Part shown: one piece after another, positions 51,798-59,918 of the stretch
Numbering within the stretch: the stretch's first letter is position 1
Layout: each line of letters opens with the position of its first letter
Assembly: GCF_003253745.1 (NCBI RefSeq)
Contig: NZ_MZXV01000085.1
Span: 62,001-126,000, forward strand
Direction: 5' to 3'
Source of the DNA: Mesorhizobium kowhaii
GTDB lineage: Bacteria; Pseudomonadota; Alphaproteobacteria; Rhizobiales; Rhizobiaceae
DNA: 64,000 nt
The notes under the pieces: model-generated
Told to the model about the DNA's origin: nothing
Seen by the model: only the letters and a program-made list of their open reading frames with translations
Databases searched by the model: none
Position numbers and translations under genes: made by a program

Positions 51798-52919
51798 ATG
51801 AAAAAAATGAGTATTTTGAGCGCGGCCGTTTTTGGCCTGTTGATGAGTGCGCCGGTCGCATTCGCCGACGACATCACCTTTGCGGTGGTCGGTCCGATGA
51901 CCGGACAGCTCGCCACCATCGGCGATCAGTTCAAGCAGGGCGCACAGGCCGCTGCAGACGCGATCAACGCGGCGGGTGGTGTCGACGGTCGCCAGATCAA
52001 GTTGAGTATCCAGGACGACCAGTGCGATCCCAAGCAGGCCGTGTCGGTCGCCAACCGGATCGTCGCCGATGGCGTCAAGTTCATCGATGGCCACGCCTGC
52101 TCGGGTTCGAGCATTCCGGCCTCTGCCGTCTATGCCGAAGCCGGCGCCCTGATGATGAGCCCGGCCTCGTCAAACCCGGTGCTGACCGACGCGGCGGCCA
52201 AAGCCGGCTGGCCGACGATCATGCGCCTTTATACGCGTGACGATGCGCAGGGCGCCTTCATCGGCCCATGGATCGCCAAGAAGTTTGCCGGCAAGAATGT
52301 CGTCGTCCTGCACGACAAGAGCGCCTACGGACAGGGCGTGGCCGACGCCGTCAGGGCAACCATGAATGCCGGCGGCCTCAAGGAAGTGTATTATGACGGC
52401 ATCAATGCCGGCGAGAAGGACTATTCGGCTCTCGTCACCAAGCTAAAGGACTTGAAGGCCGACGTCGTCTATTTCGGCGGTTACCATCCTGAAGCCGGTC
52501 TGATCCTGCGCCAGTCGGCGGAACAGAACCTCAAGTTCCAGCTGATCATGCCTGACTCTATCGCTTCGCCGGAGTTCTGGCAGGTTGCCGGCCCGGCTGG
52601 CGAAGGCACCATGTTCGTCTTCCCGTCGGATCCGCAGGCAAAGCCAGAAGCCAAGGCAGCCGTCGAGAAGATCAAGGCGGGCGGCTTCGTGCCGGAAGGC
52701 TTCACGCTGTTCTCCTACGCGGTGGTCCAGGCCTTCGCCGAAGGCGTCAAGCGCGCCGGCAGCGACGACCCGGGCAAGGTTGCCGAAGCGTTGAAGAACG
52801 GCACGCCGATCAGCACCGTTGTCGGTGATGTCACCTTCGACGAAAAGGGCGACCTCAAGAATGCCAGCTATGACATCAACCAGTGGCATGACGGCAAGTA
52901 CGCGCCGATCGCGCAGTAA
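51798..52919 (+). CDS. Branched-chain amino-acid-type ABC substrate-binding protein
   Basis: This 373-residue periplasmic binding protein is of the LivJ/LivK type. It has a signal peptide (SILSAAVFGLLMSAPVAFA) and a mature start DDITFAVVGPMTGQLATIGDQF. Typical motifs include DDQCDPKQAVSVANRIV, GHACSGSSIPAS and MSPASSNP. The ATG at 51798 follows GGAGGAG. No permease or ATPase gene is adjacent, so it must work with a transporter elsewhere. A strong terminator-like hairpin follows it. Confidence 0.9.
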   Translation: MKKMSILSAAVFGLLMSAPVAFADDITFAVVGPMTGQLATIGDQFKQGAQAAADAINAAGGVDGRQIKLSIQDDQCDPKQAVSVANRIVADGVKFIDGHACSGSSIPASAVYAEAGALMMSPASSNPVLTDAAAKAGWPTIMRLYTRDDAQGAFIGPWIAKKFAGKNVVVLHDKSAYGQGVADAVRATMNAGGLKEVYYDGINAGEKDYSALVTKLKDLKADVVYFGGYHPEAGLILRQSAEQNLKFQLIMPDSIASPEFWQVAGPAGEGTMFVFPSDPQAKPEAKAAVEKIKAGGFVPEGFTLFSYAVVQAFAEGVKRAGSDDPGKVAEALKNGTPISTVVGDVTFDEKGDLKNASYDINQWHDGKYAPIAQ

Positions 52920-52950
52920 TCGCTGACGTCGCCTGGAGGCAAGGCATTGC

Positions 52951-52985
52951 AGCGCCGCGCGTTCTTCTGGATGCGCGGCGCTTTG
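52951..52985. terminator. Terminator between convergent binding-protein and pilus-tip genes
   Basis: A ten-base perfect stem, AGCGCCGCGC with GCGCGGCGCT, has a 12-base loop and is followed by TTTGATG. It lies in the 76-base gap between two convergent genes and probably serves both. Confidence 0.75.
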
Positions 52986-52995
52986 ATGCAACGAC

Positions 52996-53937
52996 CTAAT
53001 ACGTCACGGTAACGACAACAGTATCGGTATAGACGCCGGCCGAGGGTGTCGTCTGCGGGGGAACACGGCCGTAGACGGTGAGATCATGCGCCGCACCGTC
53101 GCCGCTTCCCGCCACGGTACTGCCTGGCGTCGACGCATCGCCCCATGGCTGGCTGCGTGCGACATCCTTGTAGAGGCCGTAGGTTACGGTTTCCGCGCCC
53201 TTGGACATCTTGCGCGAGGTCGGGGGCGAACCGCTCGTTCCGCCGTTAAGCGACACTGTGTAAGGCGTGCCCGGAGTGCATCTGACGGAAACTTCACCGG
53301 TCGCATCGACATTGGCGCCCAGAATGCCGTTTGATCCGAAGTCGATGTTCTGGATTGCCAGCAGACAATTGGCCGGAACGGTCGCATTGATCGTGAATGT
53401 GGGTCTGTCGACGGAGCCGGCGCTGGTGCTGCAATCGTTGAGCAGGCTGTATCGATAGCGGAACTCGACGTGGCTCCCGGAGAATGTGGAGAGATAGGTC
53501 GCCGGCACCGCGGTCATCGCCTGTCCGCCCAACACGGCGCCATAGATCGTCTGGCTGCTGGAACCGCTGCCGAACGCGTTCAGCGTCAGGGCAAAGGCCG
53601 GCGCCATAGGCGGATACGGCCACGCATAGGAGCCCCACACCGCCGAGCGCGCGGAATCCGAATAAAGCTGGTAGTCGAGATGATTGGCGCCGCTCAGCAT
53701 TTGACGGGCCGAAGCCGTGGCGCCGCCGGTGCCCGTACCCAGATTTGGGCAGACGAGGATGCGCTGCAACGTCAATCCAGTGCAGTTTACGCTGAGTGCG
53801 GCTGTTGAATTGCTTGACGAACCGGAAAGCGTATCGACCAGCCCGAAATTCATCGCCGATACGCCAAAGCTGCAGCTTTGGGCCCAGGCAACGGTCGGCA
53901 AGAGCAGGGCGGCCGACAGCATAGCGAAACGGAGCAT
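52996..53937 (-). CDS. Csu-type pilus tip subunit with two spore-coat-U domains
   Basis: This 313-residue exported protein has a signal peptide (FAMLSAALLLPTVAWA) and two spore-coat protein U/pilin-like domains. The second domain (NCLLAIQNIDFGSNGILGANVDATGEVSVRCTPG, ending YGRVPPQTTPSAGVYTDTVVVTVTY) is a pilin domain closely resembling the major subunit at 57089. The first domain is the likely adhesive tip, as in CsuE of Acinetobacter. It is the last gene of the operon, 14 bases downstream of the usher gene. The ATG at 53937 follows GAGGAC. Confidence 0.85.
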   Translation of the reverse strand: MLRFAMLSAALLLPTVAWAQSCSFGVSAMNFGLVDTLSGSSSNSTAALSVNCTGLTLQRILVCPNLGTGTGGATASARQMLSGANHLDYQLYSDSARSAVWGSYAWPYPPMAPAFALTLNAFGSGSSSQTIYGAVLGGQAMTAVPATYLSTFSGSHVEFRYRYSLLNDCSTSAGSVDRPTFTINATVPANCLLAIQNIDFGSNGILGANVDATGEVSVRCTPGTPYTVSLNGGTSGSPPTSRKMSKGAETVTYGLYKDVARSQPWGDASTPGSTVAGSGDGAAHDLTVYGRVPPQTTPSAGVYTDTVVVTVTY

Positions 53938-53951
53938 GGTTCGTCCTCGTC

Positions 53952-56375
53952 TCAAAAACAGATGACCTGCTTGATGATCACCTGTTGGCCGGGCACTGCC
54001 CGATAGGCGAATTCAGCTCGACACGAGCTGCCATCCGGCAATTCAATGGCCACGGCATTTTGTCGATGAAGGGTGCGGATATAGGCCTCGCCGTCATACC
54101 CGATCACAAATTCCTCGTCGGCGCCCTCAACGCGGCCCTTGGCGCCGACGGCGATCGGCGTACCTTTGCGGTCGACCAGGGAGACAAGCGCCGCATCGGC
54201 GGCCTTTGAAACGCCGAAATCAAGGACGACGCCACTTCGATCGGCCGGCACGACGATTTTGCGCGTCTCCGGCACGTCGGCATCGACCGGCAAGTTCCTT
54301 GGATCGATGGAAATGGTGTTGTCTTCGTAGGAGTTCAGATCGGGAACCAGGATCTTTCCCTGCCGGTTGCTGACGCCGACCGGCCTGTTCTGGTGCTGGA
54401 CTTCCACGCCAGCAACGCCGACGTCGACAACAGCAAACGCGTCGTCGATACGGTTGGTGGCAAAAATGCCGCCGCCGGCGACGGCGATTGCCCCATCGAC
54501 CTCTGCGGTTCCACGAACGCTCTTGTCGAATTGCTGGATGCCGGTCTCCACTCGTGCCCATGGTGAACGGTAGCTGACGGCAGCCGACCGATTGGGCGTG
54601 CCGCCCTCGGACGTCCTCGCGCGCCAGCCGATGCTGCCGTTCTCCAGCCGTTCGGATTTGGCGATGTCGGCGAACACCGACACGCCATCAGGGCCGTCTG
54701 CGACCCCGGTCGAGGCGGTGACATCATCGCCGAGCGGCATGGAGATGCCTGCAAACACGCCAAAACTGTTTTTGTCGTCAAGGTCGGTGAAGGCAGTGGC
54801 ATAGAAGCTGCCGTCCTTGAACACTGTCTGGCTGTACGAAACGCCGACGATCTGGCTGCTCTCTCCCTCGGCGCTCTTTATGTGCGCGTAGGAAAGGTTG
54901 AGGTTTGAAAAATCAAGTGGCATCGGCACGCTCAGCGTCACCTGGTCGAGCGCGCGAGGAACGCCGGCGCTGAAGATCGGGAATTCGTCCGGGCCCGGGA
55001 CAGCGTCGATGTCGGCGGTGACCGATGCAATGTCCTCGTAGCCGCCGAACGCGCGTTGTATGCGGCCATAGAGGGACCATCCATCGTGGCTCAGCTCAAG
55101 CGAGGCGTTGACGAGCGCACCCGTCTGGCCTTCGTGATGGCTGCCTGCCGCCGCGATGGAGGCTGCGCCGAAATAGCCGAGCGGAAACGCCATGCCGGCG
55201 CCGCCATTCACAAGATCCTCGCCACCCTCGACGTGGCCTTCCAGTGTCAGCCAGTTGGTCAGCCCGTAGCGCGTGCTTGCCGAGCCATAAATGGCCCCGT
55301 CATAATCATAGGATTCGACACCGAAATTGCGCCGTGGAGAGCCGACCTCGGCGGTGAAATCGAGCAGGCCCCGCTTCAGAAGCATGTTGGAATTGTAGAA
55401 TGGCAACGTCACGGTGGTTTCACGGCCGAGGCTGTCGCGCAGGACAATTTGGGCTTGGCCAGCTCCGGTGAATATTGGCAGGTTTGTCACCTGAAACGGC
55501 CCGGCCGGGACGTCGCTGCTATAGGTCCGCGCATTCTGTGTGTAGACCTCGAGCGTCGAGGGGACAGCAGCGGTTCCTGAAAAGCTTGGAAGCGGCAAGG
55601 TGACCAGATCGGAACGCAGGGAAAAATTGCGCTGGATCTGAAAGCCGCCGAGATACACAGGCCTGGTCCACGCCAGTCCACCCGAGACAAAGTCACCCGC
55701 TTTGTAGGTTAGCAACCGCTCGGGATCGGAATAACTCCACGTCGTGTTCAGCCGAGTGAAGCCGTCAAGTTCGCCGTCGGACAGGCTGGCGATAAAGCCT
55801 TGGCTCAACGTTCCGTAGGGGCTGAAAAGCCGCGCATCGAAACCGCCTGAGACGCCGCGAAAGAGCTGCGAGGTGCGATCCTTCAGATCGTTGGTGCTGG
55901 CGAACAGGGAGTAGTTCAGCACACCGCCAAAACCGGATTGCGGCTCGAGCCTGTCCCGCTTGCCCTGCAGGGCAATGTCGATGACGTGGGCGGAGCGTGC
56001 CGCATTGGTGGCCGTCACATAGAGACGTTGGGTCGCTTCATCGATACGATAGGAGACGTCCGGGAGCCGATCGACCCGCACCAGGTGATCGCCACCCATC
56101 GCACTTTCGACAGGCTCCAGCCCAACCTGCTGCAATTCGTCCGGCGTGGAGGCCAGGCCGCCATCCGATAGCTGCTTGAAAGCGCCGATCAGCCCCGTCG
56201 AGACGTCGTTGACGAAGACTTCCAGATACAGATCGCGGCCGTCGGCCGGGGCCGCTGTGGAATCCGTCACCGAGGCGGACGGCAACACATTTTGGGCTTT
56301 GACCTGCATGGTGGGAAATGCGGCCACGACAGCGGTGATCGCGACCCTACTGGCCTTTGATCGCAACGTTGGCAT
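53952..56375 (-). CDS. Outer-membrane usher of an archaic chaperone-usher pilus
   Basis: This usher of about 807 residues assembles and secretes pilins through the outer membrane. It has a signal peptide (SKASRVAITAVVAAFPTMQVKAQ), an N-terminal domain (LYLEVFVNDVSTGLIGAF), a long beta-barrel and C-terminal domains ending EFAYRAVPGQQVIIKQVICF. Overall features match CsuD rather than FimD ushers. The ATG at 56375 lies inside the 3' end of the chaperone gene (29-base overlap). The frame is open upstream to 56483, but that part lacks a signal peptide. Confidence 0.88.
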   Translation of the reverse strand: MPTLRSKASRVAITAVVAAFPTMQVKAQNVLPSASVTDSTAAPADGRDLYLEVFVNDVSTGLIGAFKQLSDGGLASTPDELQQVGLEPVESAMGGDHLVRVDRLPDVSYRIDEATQRLYVTATNAARSAHVIDIALQGKRDRLEPQSGFGGVLNYSLFASTNDLKDRTSQLFRGVSGGFDARLFSPYGTLSQGFIASLSDGELDGFTRLNTTWSYSDPERLLTYKAGDFVSGGLAWTRPVYLGGFQIQRNFSLRSDLVTLPLPSFSGTAAVPSTLEVYTQNARTYSSDVPAGPFQVTNLPIFTGAGQAQIVLRDSLGRETTVTLPFYNSNMLLKRGLLDFTAEVGSPRRNFGVESYDYDGAIYGSASTRYGLTNWLTLEGHVEGGEDLVNGGAGMAFPLGYFGAASIAAAGSHHEGQTGALVNASLELSHDGWSLYGRIQRAFGGYEDIASVTADIDAVPGPDEFPIFSAGVPRALDQVTLSVPMPLDFSNLNLSYAHIKSAEGESSQIVGVSYSQTVFKDGSFYATAFTDLDDKNSFGVFAGISMPLGDDVTASTGVADGPDGVSVFADIAKSERLENGSIGWRARTSEGGTPNRSAAVSYRSPWARVETGIQQFDKSVRGTAEVDGAIAVAGGGIFATNRIDDAFAVVDVGVAGVEVQHQNRPVGVSNRQGKILVPDLNSYEDNTISIDPRNLPVDADVPETRKIVVPADRSGVVLDFGVSKAADAALVSLVDRKGTPIAVGAKGRVEGADEEFVIGYDGEAYIRTLHRQNAVAIELPDGSSCRAEFAYRAVPGQQVIIKQVICF

Positions 56376-57063
56376 CGAACGGTCCAAAATCGCTCTGGGC
56401 CGACAACGAAACTGCCCCGCCCGAAAGCGCCTTCCCCGCGACCGGCCATTGCATGGTCGCACCGCCGAGCACGTAGCCGACAAGACCGTTGCGGCTGCCG
56501 AGTTTTCGTCCGCTTTGAGTCAGCATCAAATCGGACAATCTCAAGCGACTTTCGCCGGTGTTTCTTGCTGTCAGGACCAGCCTGCGACCCTTGCCCGAGA
56601 GGCTCCAGGAAACATTTGGAGCAGCCGCATCGGGATTGCGAAAGAACACCGGAACTGAATAGCGCAGTACCAGACTGACGGTTCCGGCCTTCTTTCTCGA
56701 CGGATCAGGAAGTTCGTCGATGATGACACGATAACTTTCCTCGCCCGCAACGGCCGATTTCGATACCCGCACAACCCGCACCGTATAGTTGGCGCCGGGG
56801 CCAAGCTTCGCAGCCGGGGGACTGGCAACAACATCACTGGTCGGCTCAAGCCGTTCGATGCCGCCCTCTTGCGTCCAGCGAAACACTCTCATCTGTACGT
56901 TGATGGGCTGCTTCGCCTCATTGCGCAGGGTCAAGACCGCCGCGCTGTCCGGCGCTATCATCTCGATGTTGGTCGGCGCCACCCGAAGCGACGCTGCTTG
57001 CGCCGAACCGGCCGCGAGCAGTAAAAGCGCGATCGCGCCAATGCTTTTGAGCATGGAACGCAT
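56347..57063 (-). CDS. Periplasmic pilus chaperone, CsuC-like
   Basis: This 238-residue chaperone holds pilins before assembly. It has a signal peptide (IGAIALLLLAAGSAQA) and two immunoglobulin-like domains. The first has SLRVAPTNIEMIAPDSAAVLTLRNEAKQPINVQMRVFRW, typical of archaic chaperones. RYSVPVFFR near the domain border is the conserved subunit-binding strand. The ATG at 57063 follows AAGGAGG, a strong ribosome site. It lies between the pilin and usher genes. Confidence 0.88.
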   Translation of the reverse strand: MRSMLKSIGAIALLLLAAGSAQAASLRVAPTNIEMIAPDSAAVLTLRNEAKQPINVQMRVFRWTQEGGIERLEPTSDVVASPPAAKLGPGANYTVRVVRVSKSAVAGEESYRVIIDELPDPSRKKAGTVSLVLRYSVPVFFRNPDAAAPNVSWSLSGKGRRLVLTARNTGESRLRLSDLMLTQSGRKLGSRNGLVGYVLGGATMQWPVAGKALSGGAVSLSAQSDFGPFDANVAIKGQ

Positions 57064-57088
57064 GGCGTCCTCCTTGTTTGAGAGCACC

Positions 57089-57586
57089 TTAATAGGTGAC
57101 GGTGATCGCAACCGTGTCTGTGTAGACACCCGCGCCAGGCGTTGTTTGCGGCGGCACGCGCCCATAGACCGTCAGCGGTTGCGCGGCGCCATTGCCGGTG
57201 CCAGCCACCGTGTCGGTGCCTATGGTGGTGCCCCATAGCTGGGCTCGCGCCACGTCACGATAAAGCGAGTAGTTGACGACCGCGGCCGCTGGGCCAGTCA
57301 TCTTGCGGACGGCGATCGTCGCCCCGGCGCCGGCACCGGCGCTCAGGCCCACATTGTAGGGCGTACTGCTGGTGCATTGCACTGAAATGGTGCTCGTCTG
57401 GTCGACATTGGCGTCAATGACACCGTTCGTGCCGAAATCCATATCGGTCGCGGTCTGAACCTTGCACTCCGCCTGGATGGTTATCCGGACTGTCATGTTG
57501 CCGGTAGCGGTCGCTGCCTGTGCGGGACTGAACCACAGCAACGGAAATGCGGCGGTCAAAGCGAGCGCTTTGATTGAAGTCTTCAT
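57089..57586 (-). CDS. Major pilin, spore-coat-U domain
   Basis: This 165-residue secreted pilin is of the Csu/archaic type. It has a signal peptide (LALTAAFPLLWFSPAQA) and one SCPU domain: MTVRITIQAECKVQTATDMDFGTNGVIDANVDQT, with a terminal strand VYTDTVAITVTY needed for donor-strand exchange. It is the first gene of the four-gene operon (pilin, chaperone, usher, tip). GGGGGAAAA precedes the start. The closest relative in the window is the second domain of the tip protein. Confidence 0.87.
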   Translation of the reverse strand: MKTSIKALALTAAFPLLWFSPAQAATATGNMTVRITIQAECKVQTATDMDFGTNGVIDANVDQTSTISVQCTSSTPYNVGLSAGAGAGATIAVRKMTGPAAAVVNYSLYRDVARAQLWGTTIGTDTVAGTGNGAAQPLTVYGRVPPQTTPGAGVYTDTVAITVTY

Positions 57587-58060
57587 GGGTTTTCCCCCGA
57601 AAGGCCGCGTAAGGAAATCCGCCCGATCCCGTCAACGCTAACCCATTGTTTGCAGATATCAAACCCTGGAGAAAGAATAGGCTATAAATAAACTTAAAGC
57701 AAATTTCAGGCAGATTGACGGGAAAAGGGTCTTTAAGTAAAAGTGTATATATATGTTTTTCTGTTCCGGCGGATCGCATAATCATCAAGGTAGAAATGAT
57801 AATCTCGATATTATGAGCTGGGATTGCGCTTTATATTTTATTGGCGGCCAGGCGCCGCCAGAAGCCACCTCGTCGCGGCGATGCTCATTTTGGCCGGGCG
57901 CCTCCTGGCGCCGGCCTTCTTCCTCCTACTGAAATCGTCAAGCACGCCCTTGCGAGGGCGAAGCTTGCGCGCCGGCCATGCTTTCGCCACCCGGCCGAAG
58001 TCTAATTGACATCGTCCGACCCATCCGCGGCTCCCGAGCGGGCGGAAGAAGGAATTTCCC
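57587..58060 (-). other. AT-rich promoter region of the pilus operon, plus GC-rich hairpins
   Basis: From about 57640 to 57840 the sequence is unusually AT-rich (runs such as GTATATATATG near 57747), and it probably holds the pilus promoter on the minus strand. From 57845 to 57965 it turns GC-rich with two clear inverted repeats: GGCGCC-TCCT-GGCGCC at 57897-57912 and CGCCCT-TGCG-AGGGCG at 57945-57960. No convincing gene is present; a TTG-started frame at 57824-58009 has no ribosome site. Confidence 0.5.
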
Positions 58061-58264
58061 ATGACTTCGACCGCAGCGTTGATCTGGTATCTAGTAATCG
58101 CCGGTCCGCAAGGCGGAATGGTCGTGCTGCCCAGCACCTTCGACAAGCGCGAACAATGCACCGCCGCCATCACCGAATATCAGAAGCAGCCGACACCGGC
58201 CGGCTGGTCACTGCAGTGCGTCCCGAGCGCCTCACCCTTTGCCGACAATGGGTCGGCGGAGTAA
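58061..58264 (+). CDS. Small hypothetical protein
   Basis: This 67-residue protein begins MTSTAALIWYLVIAG and contains QGGMVVLPSTFDKREQCTAAI and WSLQCVPS. The ATG follows GAAGGAA, a good ribosome site. A hydrophobic start and two cysteines suggest an exported or membrane-associated peptide. I recall similar short proteins in rhizobia, but no function. The next small gene starts 14 bases later on the same strand. Confidence 0.6.
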   Translation: MTSTAALIWYLVIAGPQGGMVVLPSTFDKREQCTAAITEYQKQPTPAGWSLQCVPSASPFADNGSAE

Positions 58265-58278
58265 GGAGCATCGCAGCG

Positions 58279-58467
58279 GTGGCCTACACAGTGATTTGGT
58301 ATGGGAAACAGGGCGTCGTTGAAAAGACGCCATTCGATGCCGAGAAGGCTGCGAGGGACCACGTCTTTGCGGCCTTTCCTGCTCGGAAGCGGGATGACGG
58401 TATCGTAGCGGTGGAAATACGCAAAGACGACGACACGGTTGTATTCAGTCGAGCCGGAGGCAGTTAA
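58279..58467 (+). CDS. Small hypothetical protein with GTG start
   Basis: This 62-residue protein opens VAYTVIWYGKQGVVEKTPFDAEKAARDH and continues with DGIVAVEIRKDDDTVVFSRAGGS. The GTG at 58279 is preceded by AAGGAG at ten bases, an excellent site, so the gene is probably real. The aromatic start and alternating polar residues fit a small soluble beta/alpha protein. It lies directly after the gene at 58061, probably in the same transcript. Confidence 0.55.
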   Translation: MAYTVIWYGKQGVVEKTPFDAEKAARDHVFAAFPARKRDDGIVAVEIRKDDDTVVFSRAGGS

Positions 58468-58518
58468 GTCGTAAGGCATTTTGCTTTGGAGGGATGGCGG
58501 CGATCACTGAATGTGTCG

Positions 58519-58600
58519 GGTCCGCTGCCGGGGAGACAGCGGACTCAAACCAGGGCCTGGAGGGGGCAAGGCCCTTTATGATCCCTATGCGGGGATCATG
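58519..58600. ncRNA. Run of three stem-loops, possible structured RNA
   Basis: Three perfect inverted repeats follow each other: GTCCGCTG/CAGCGGAC at 58520-58544, GGGCCT/AGGCCC at 58553-58574 followed by TTTA, and ATGATCCC/GGGATCAT at 58578-58599. The region has no ORF. This could be the tail of the small-gene transcript, a small RNA, or a leader for the gene at 58819. The strand cannot be decided from symmetry alone. Confidence 0.4.
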
Positions 58601-58818
58601 GTGATAACACCGGGCGAGTACAAACGTTCCGTCGGCTGAAAGATATATCGGCGAGGAGGCGAAGCCGGCATCATCGAAAACAACGAGATGTAGGCGCGAT
58701 TGCGGAGTGTATCGTTTTACACAATCCTGAATTGCTGGACTCGCGCGATGCGCCGGCAGTTTAATTTCTGCGTCAGGCCAAAAGGGGGAAAAGGCCGCGA
58801 ACTGGGAGGATGTAGTCC
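58601..58818 (+). promoter_or_regulatory. Intergenic region with a palindrome upstream of the DUF3606-like gene
   Basis: The palindrome GTGTA-TCGTTT-TACAC lies at 58707-58722 and could be an operator, about 97 bases before the next gene. No other feature or ORF is visible. The last bases contain the GGGAGG ribosome site of the DUF3606-like gene. Confidence 0.35.
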
Positions 58819-59022
58819 ATGAATTATGATTTTGGCATCGCCATTCGATCTGACGATCAGCCTTACGACGTTACCTCTTTCGCCAAAAAGCATGGCCTGA
58901 CGATACCGGCTGCGGACGCGGTTCTTTTCGCCAAAGGCCCGTCTCGGACGGCGTGCGATGCCGCCGCATTGGCGTTCCTCTGCGCAGTCGCCGCATACGC
59001 CAAGAAACAATCGGTGCGCTAG
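58819..59022 (+). CDS. Small DUF3606-like protein
   Basis: This 67-residue protein contains YDVTSFAKKHGLTIPAADAVL, resembling the DUF3606 family's YFAKKHGxxxxQA pattern. The C-terminus is alanine-rich and hydrophobic (AALAFLCAVAAYAKK). The ATG follows GGGAGG at nine bases, a strong site. DUF3606 proteins are small and of unknown role, often linked to stress. The match is only partial. Confidence 0.55.
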   Translation: MNYDFGIAIRSDDQPYDVTSFAKKHGLTIPAADAVLFAKGPSRTACDAAALAFLCAVAAYAKKQSVR

Positions 59023-59264
59023 CCTTCGTCACGAAAATCCTGCAGCGAAGCATGGCGGAGGTCTTCCTCGCCACGCCATGATCTCACCAAGCGGCTCTGT
59101 TGGCTGGAGATGGAGCATGACAACCAAACCGCAAAAAATGGTCATCGGCGACACCGATAACCATTTTAAAATGCGGGTCCGGATGATGGCCTCTGGCAGT
59201 CAAACCCCGCCCGCGTTAAAATGGGACAGGGGGACATTCACCAACCCAGCAAGGGAGGTCCGCC

Positions 59265-59687
59265 ATGAAAGTCAAAGACGCAATGCATAAGGGTGTCGAC
59301 TGGGTCAGCCCCGAAACCGATGTCACCGAACTGGCGAAAATTATGCGAGCCCAGGATATCGGGTCGATTCCCATTGGAGAGAACGACCGACTGATCGGAA
59401 TGGTGACCGACCGCGATATTGTCTGCAAAGGACTGGCGGACGATGGTTTCGACGGCCGCACGGCAACGGCGCGCGATGTCATGACGACCGGCATTCACTG
59501 CTGCCGCGAAGACGACGATCTGGCCAAGGCCGTACAGCACATGGAAGAACTGAAAATCCGCAGGTTGCCGGTGATCAACAAGAATATGCGGATGGTCGGC
59601 ATCCTTAGCGTCGGCGACGTCAGTCAGTCGGCACCGAGGGAAATGGTGTCCGAATACGTCAAGAGCGTTTCCGCCCATCACCACTGA
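59265..59687 (+). CDS. CBS-domain protein
   Basis: This 140-residue protein is almost entirely a CBS pair: MKVKDAMHKGVDWVSPETDVTELAKIMRAQDIGSIPI then LIGMVTDRDIV, and DDDLAKAVQHMEELKIRRLPV then GILSVGDVS. CBS pairs bind adenine nucleotides and act as energy or redox sensors. The ATG follows GGGAGG. A histidine-rich C-terminus (SAHHH) is present. No partner domain or gene is adjacent. Confidence 0.88.
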   Translation: MKVKDAMHKGVDWVSPETDVTELAKIMRAQDIGSIPIGENDRLIGMVTDRDIVCKGLADDGFDGRTATARDVMTTGIHCCREDDDLAKAVQHMEELKIRRLPVINKNMRMVGILSVGDVSQSAPREMVSEYVKSVSAHHH

Positions 59688-59809
59688 AGGGCGGCTCGCC
59701 CGTGCCGGCGCGCTGCAGCCAGAGCGGCGGCAGAGATGTCCGGTCAACGAGGGCGACGCCGACACTTCATGCTACGCGGTCCCGCCATCGCTTCACCGAA
59801 ACGCGCGCT

Positions 59810-59849
59810 GGCGGGACCCAGGGGCGCGTCGCGCGTCCTGGTGCCCGCC
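59810..59849. terminator. GC-rich hairpin between CBS and mccA
   Basis: GGCGGG and CCCGCC close a long stem with an inner CCAGG/CCTGG and CGCG arms. It lies between the convergent CBS and carboxylase genes. There is no T-run, so this is a possible rather than certain terminator. Confidence 0.4.
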
Positions 59850-59918
59850 TGTGGCCAGCGCCATGCCCGCCGGCGTCCCGGCCATTTTTCTTTGCAATCC
59901 ATCGTCCGCTTTCGGCTG

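Noticed and set aside
57824..58009. 61-codon ORF upstream of the small genes
   Set aside because: It has a TTG start without a ribosome site, and the coding text spans the GC-rich hairpins. It is more likely non-coding.
59118..59290. Possible short ORF running into the CBS gene
   Set aside because: It has a plausible ATG, but the frame crosses the CBS ribosome site and overlaps its start in another frame. The CBS gene is clearly the real one.
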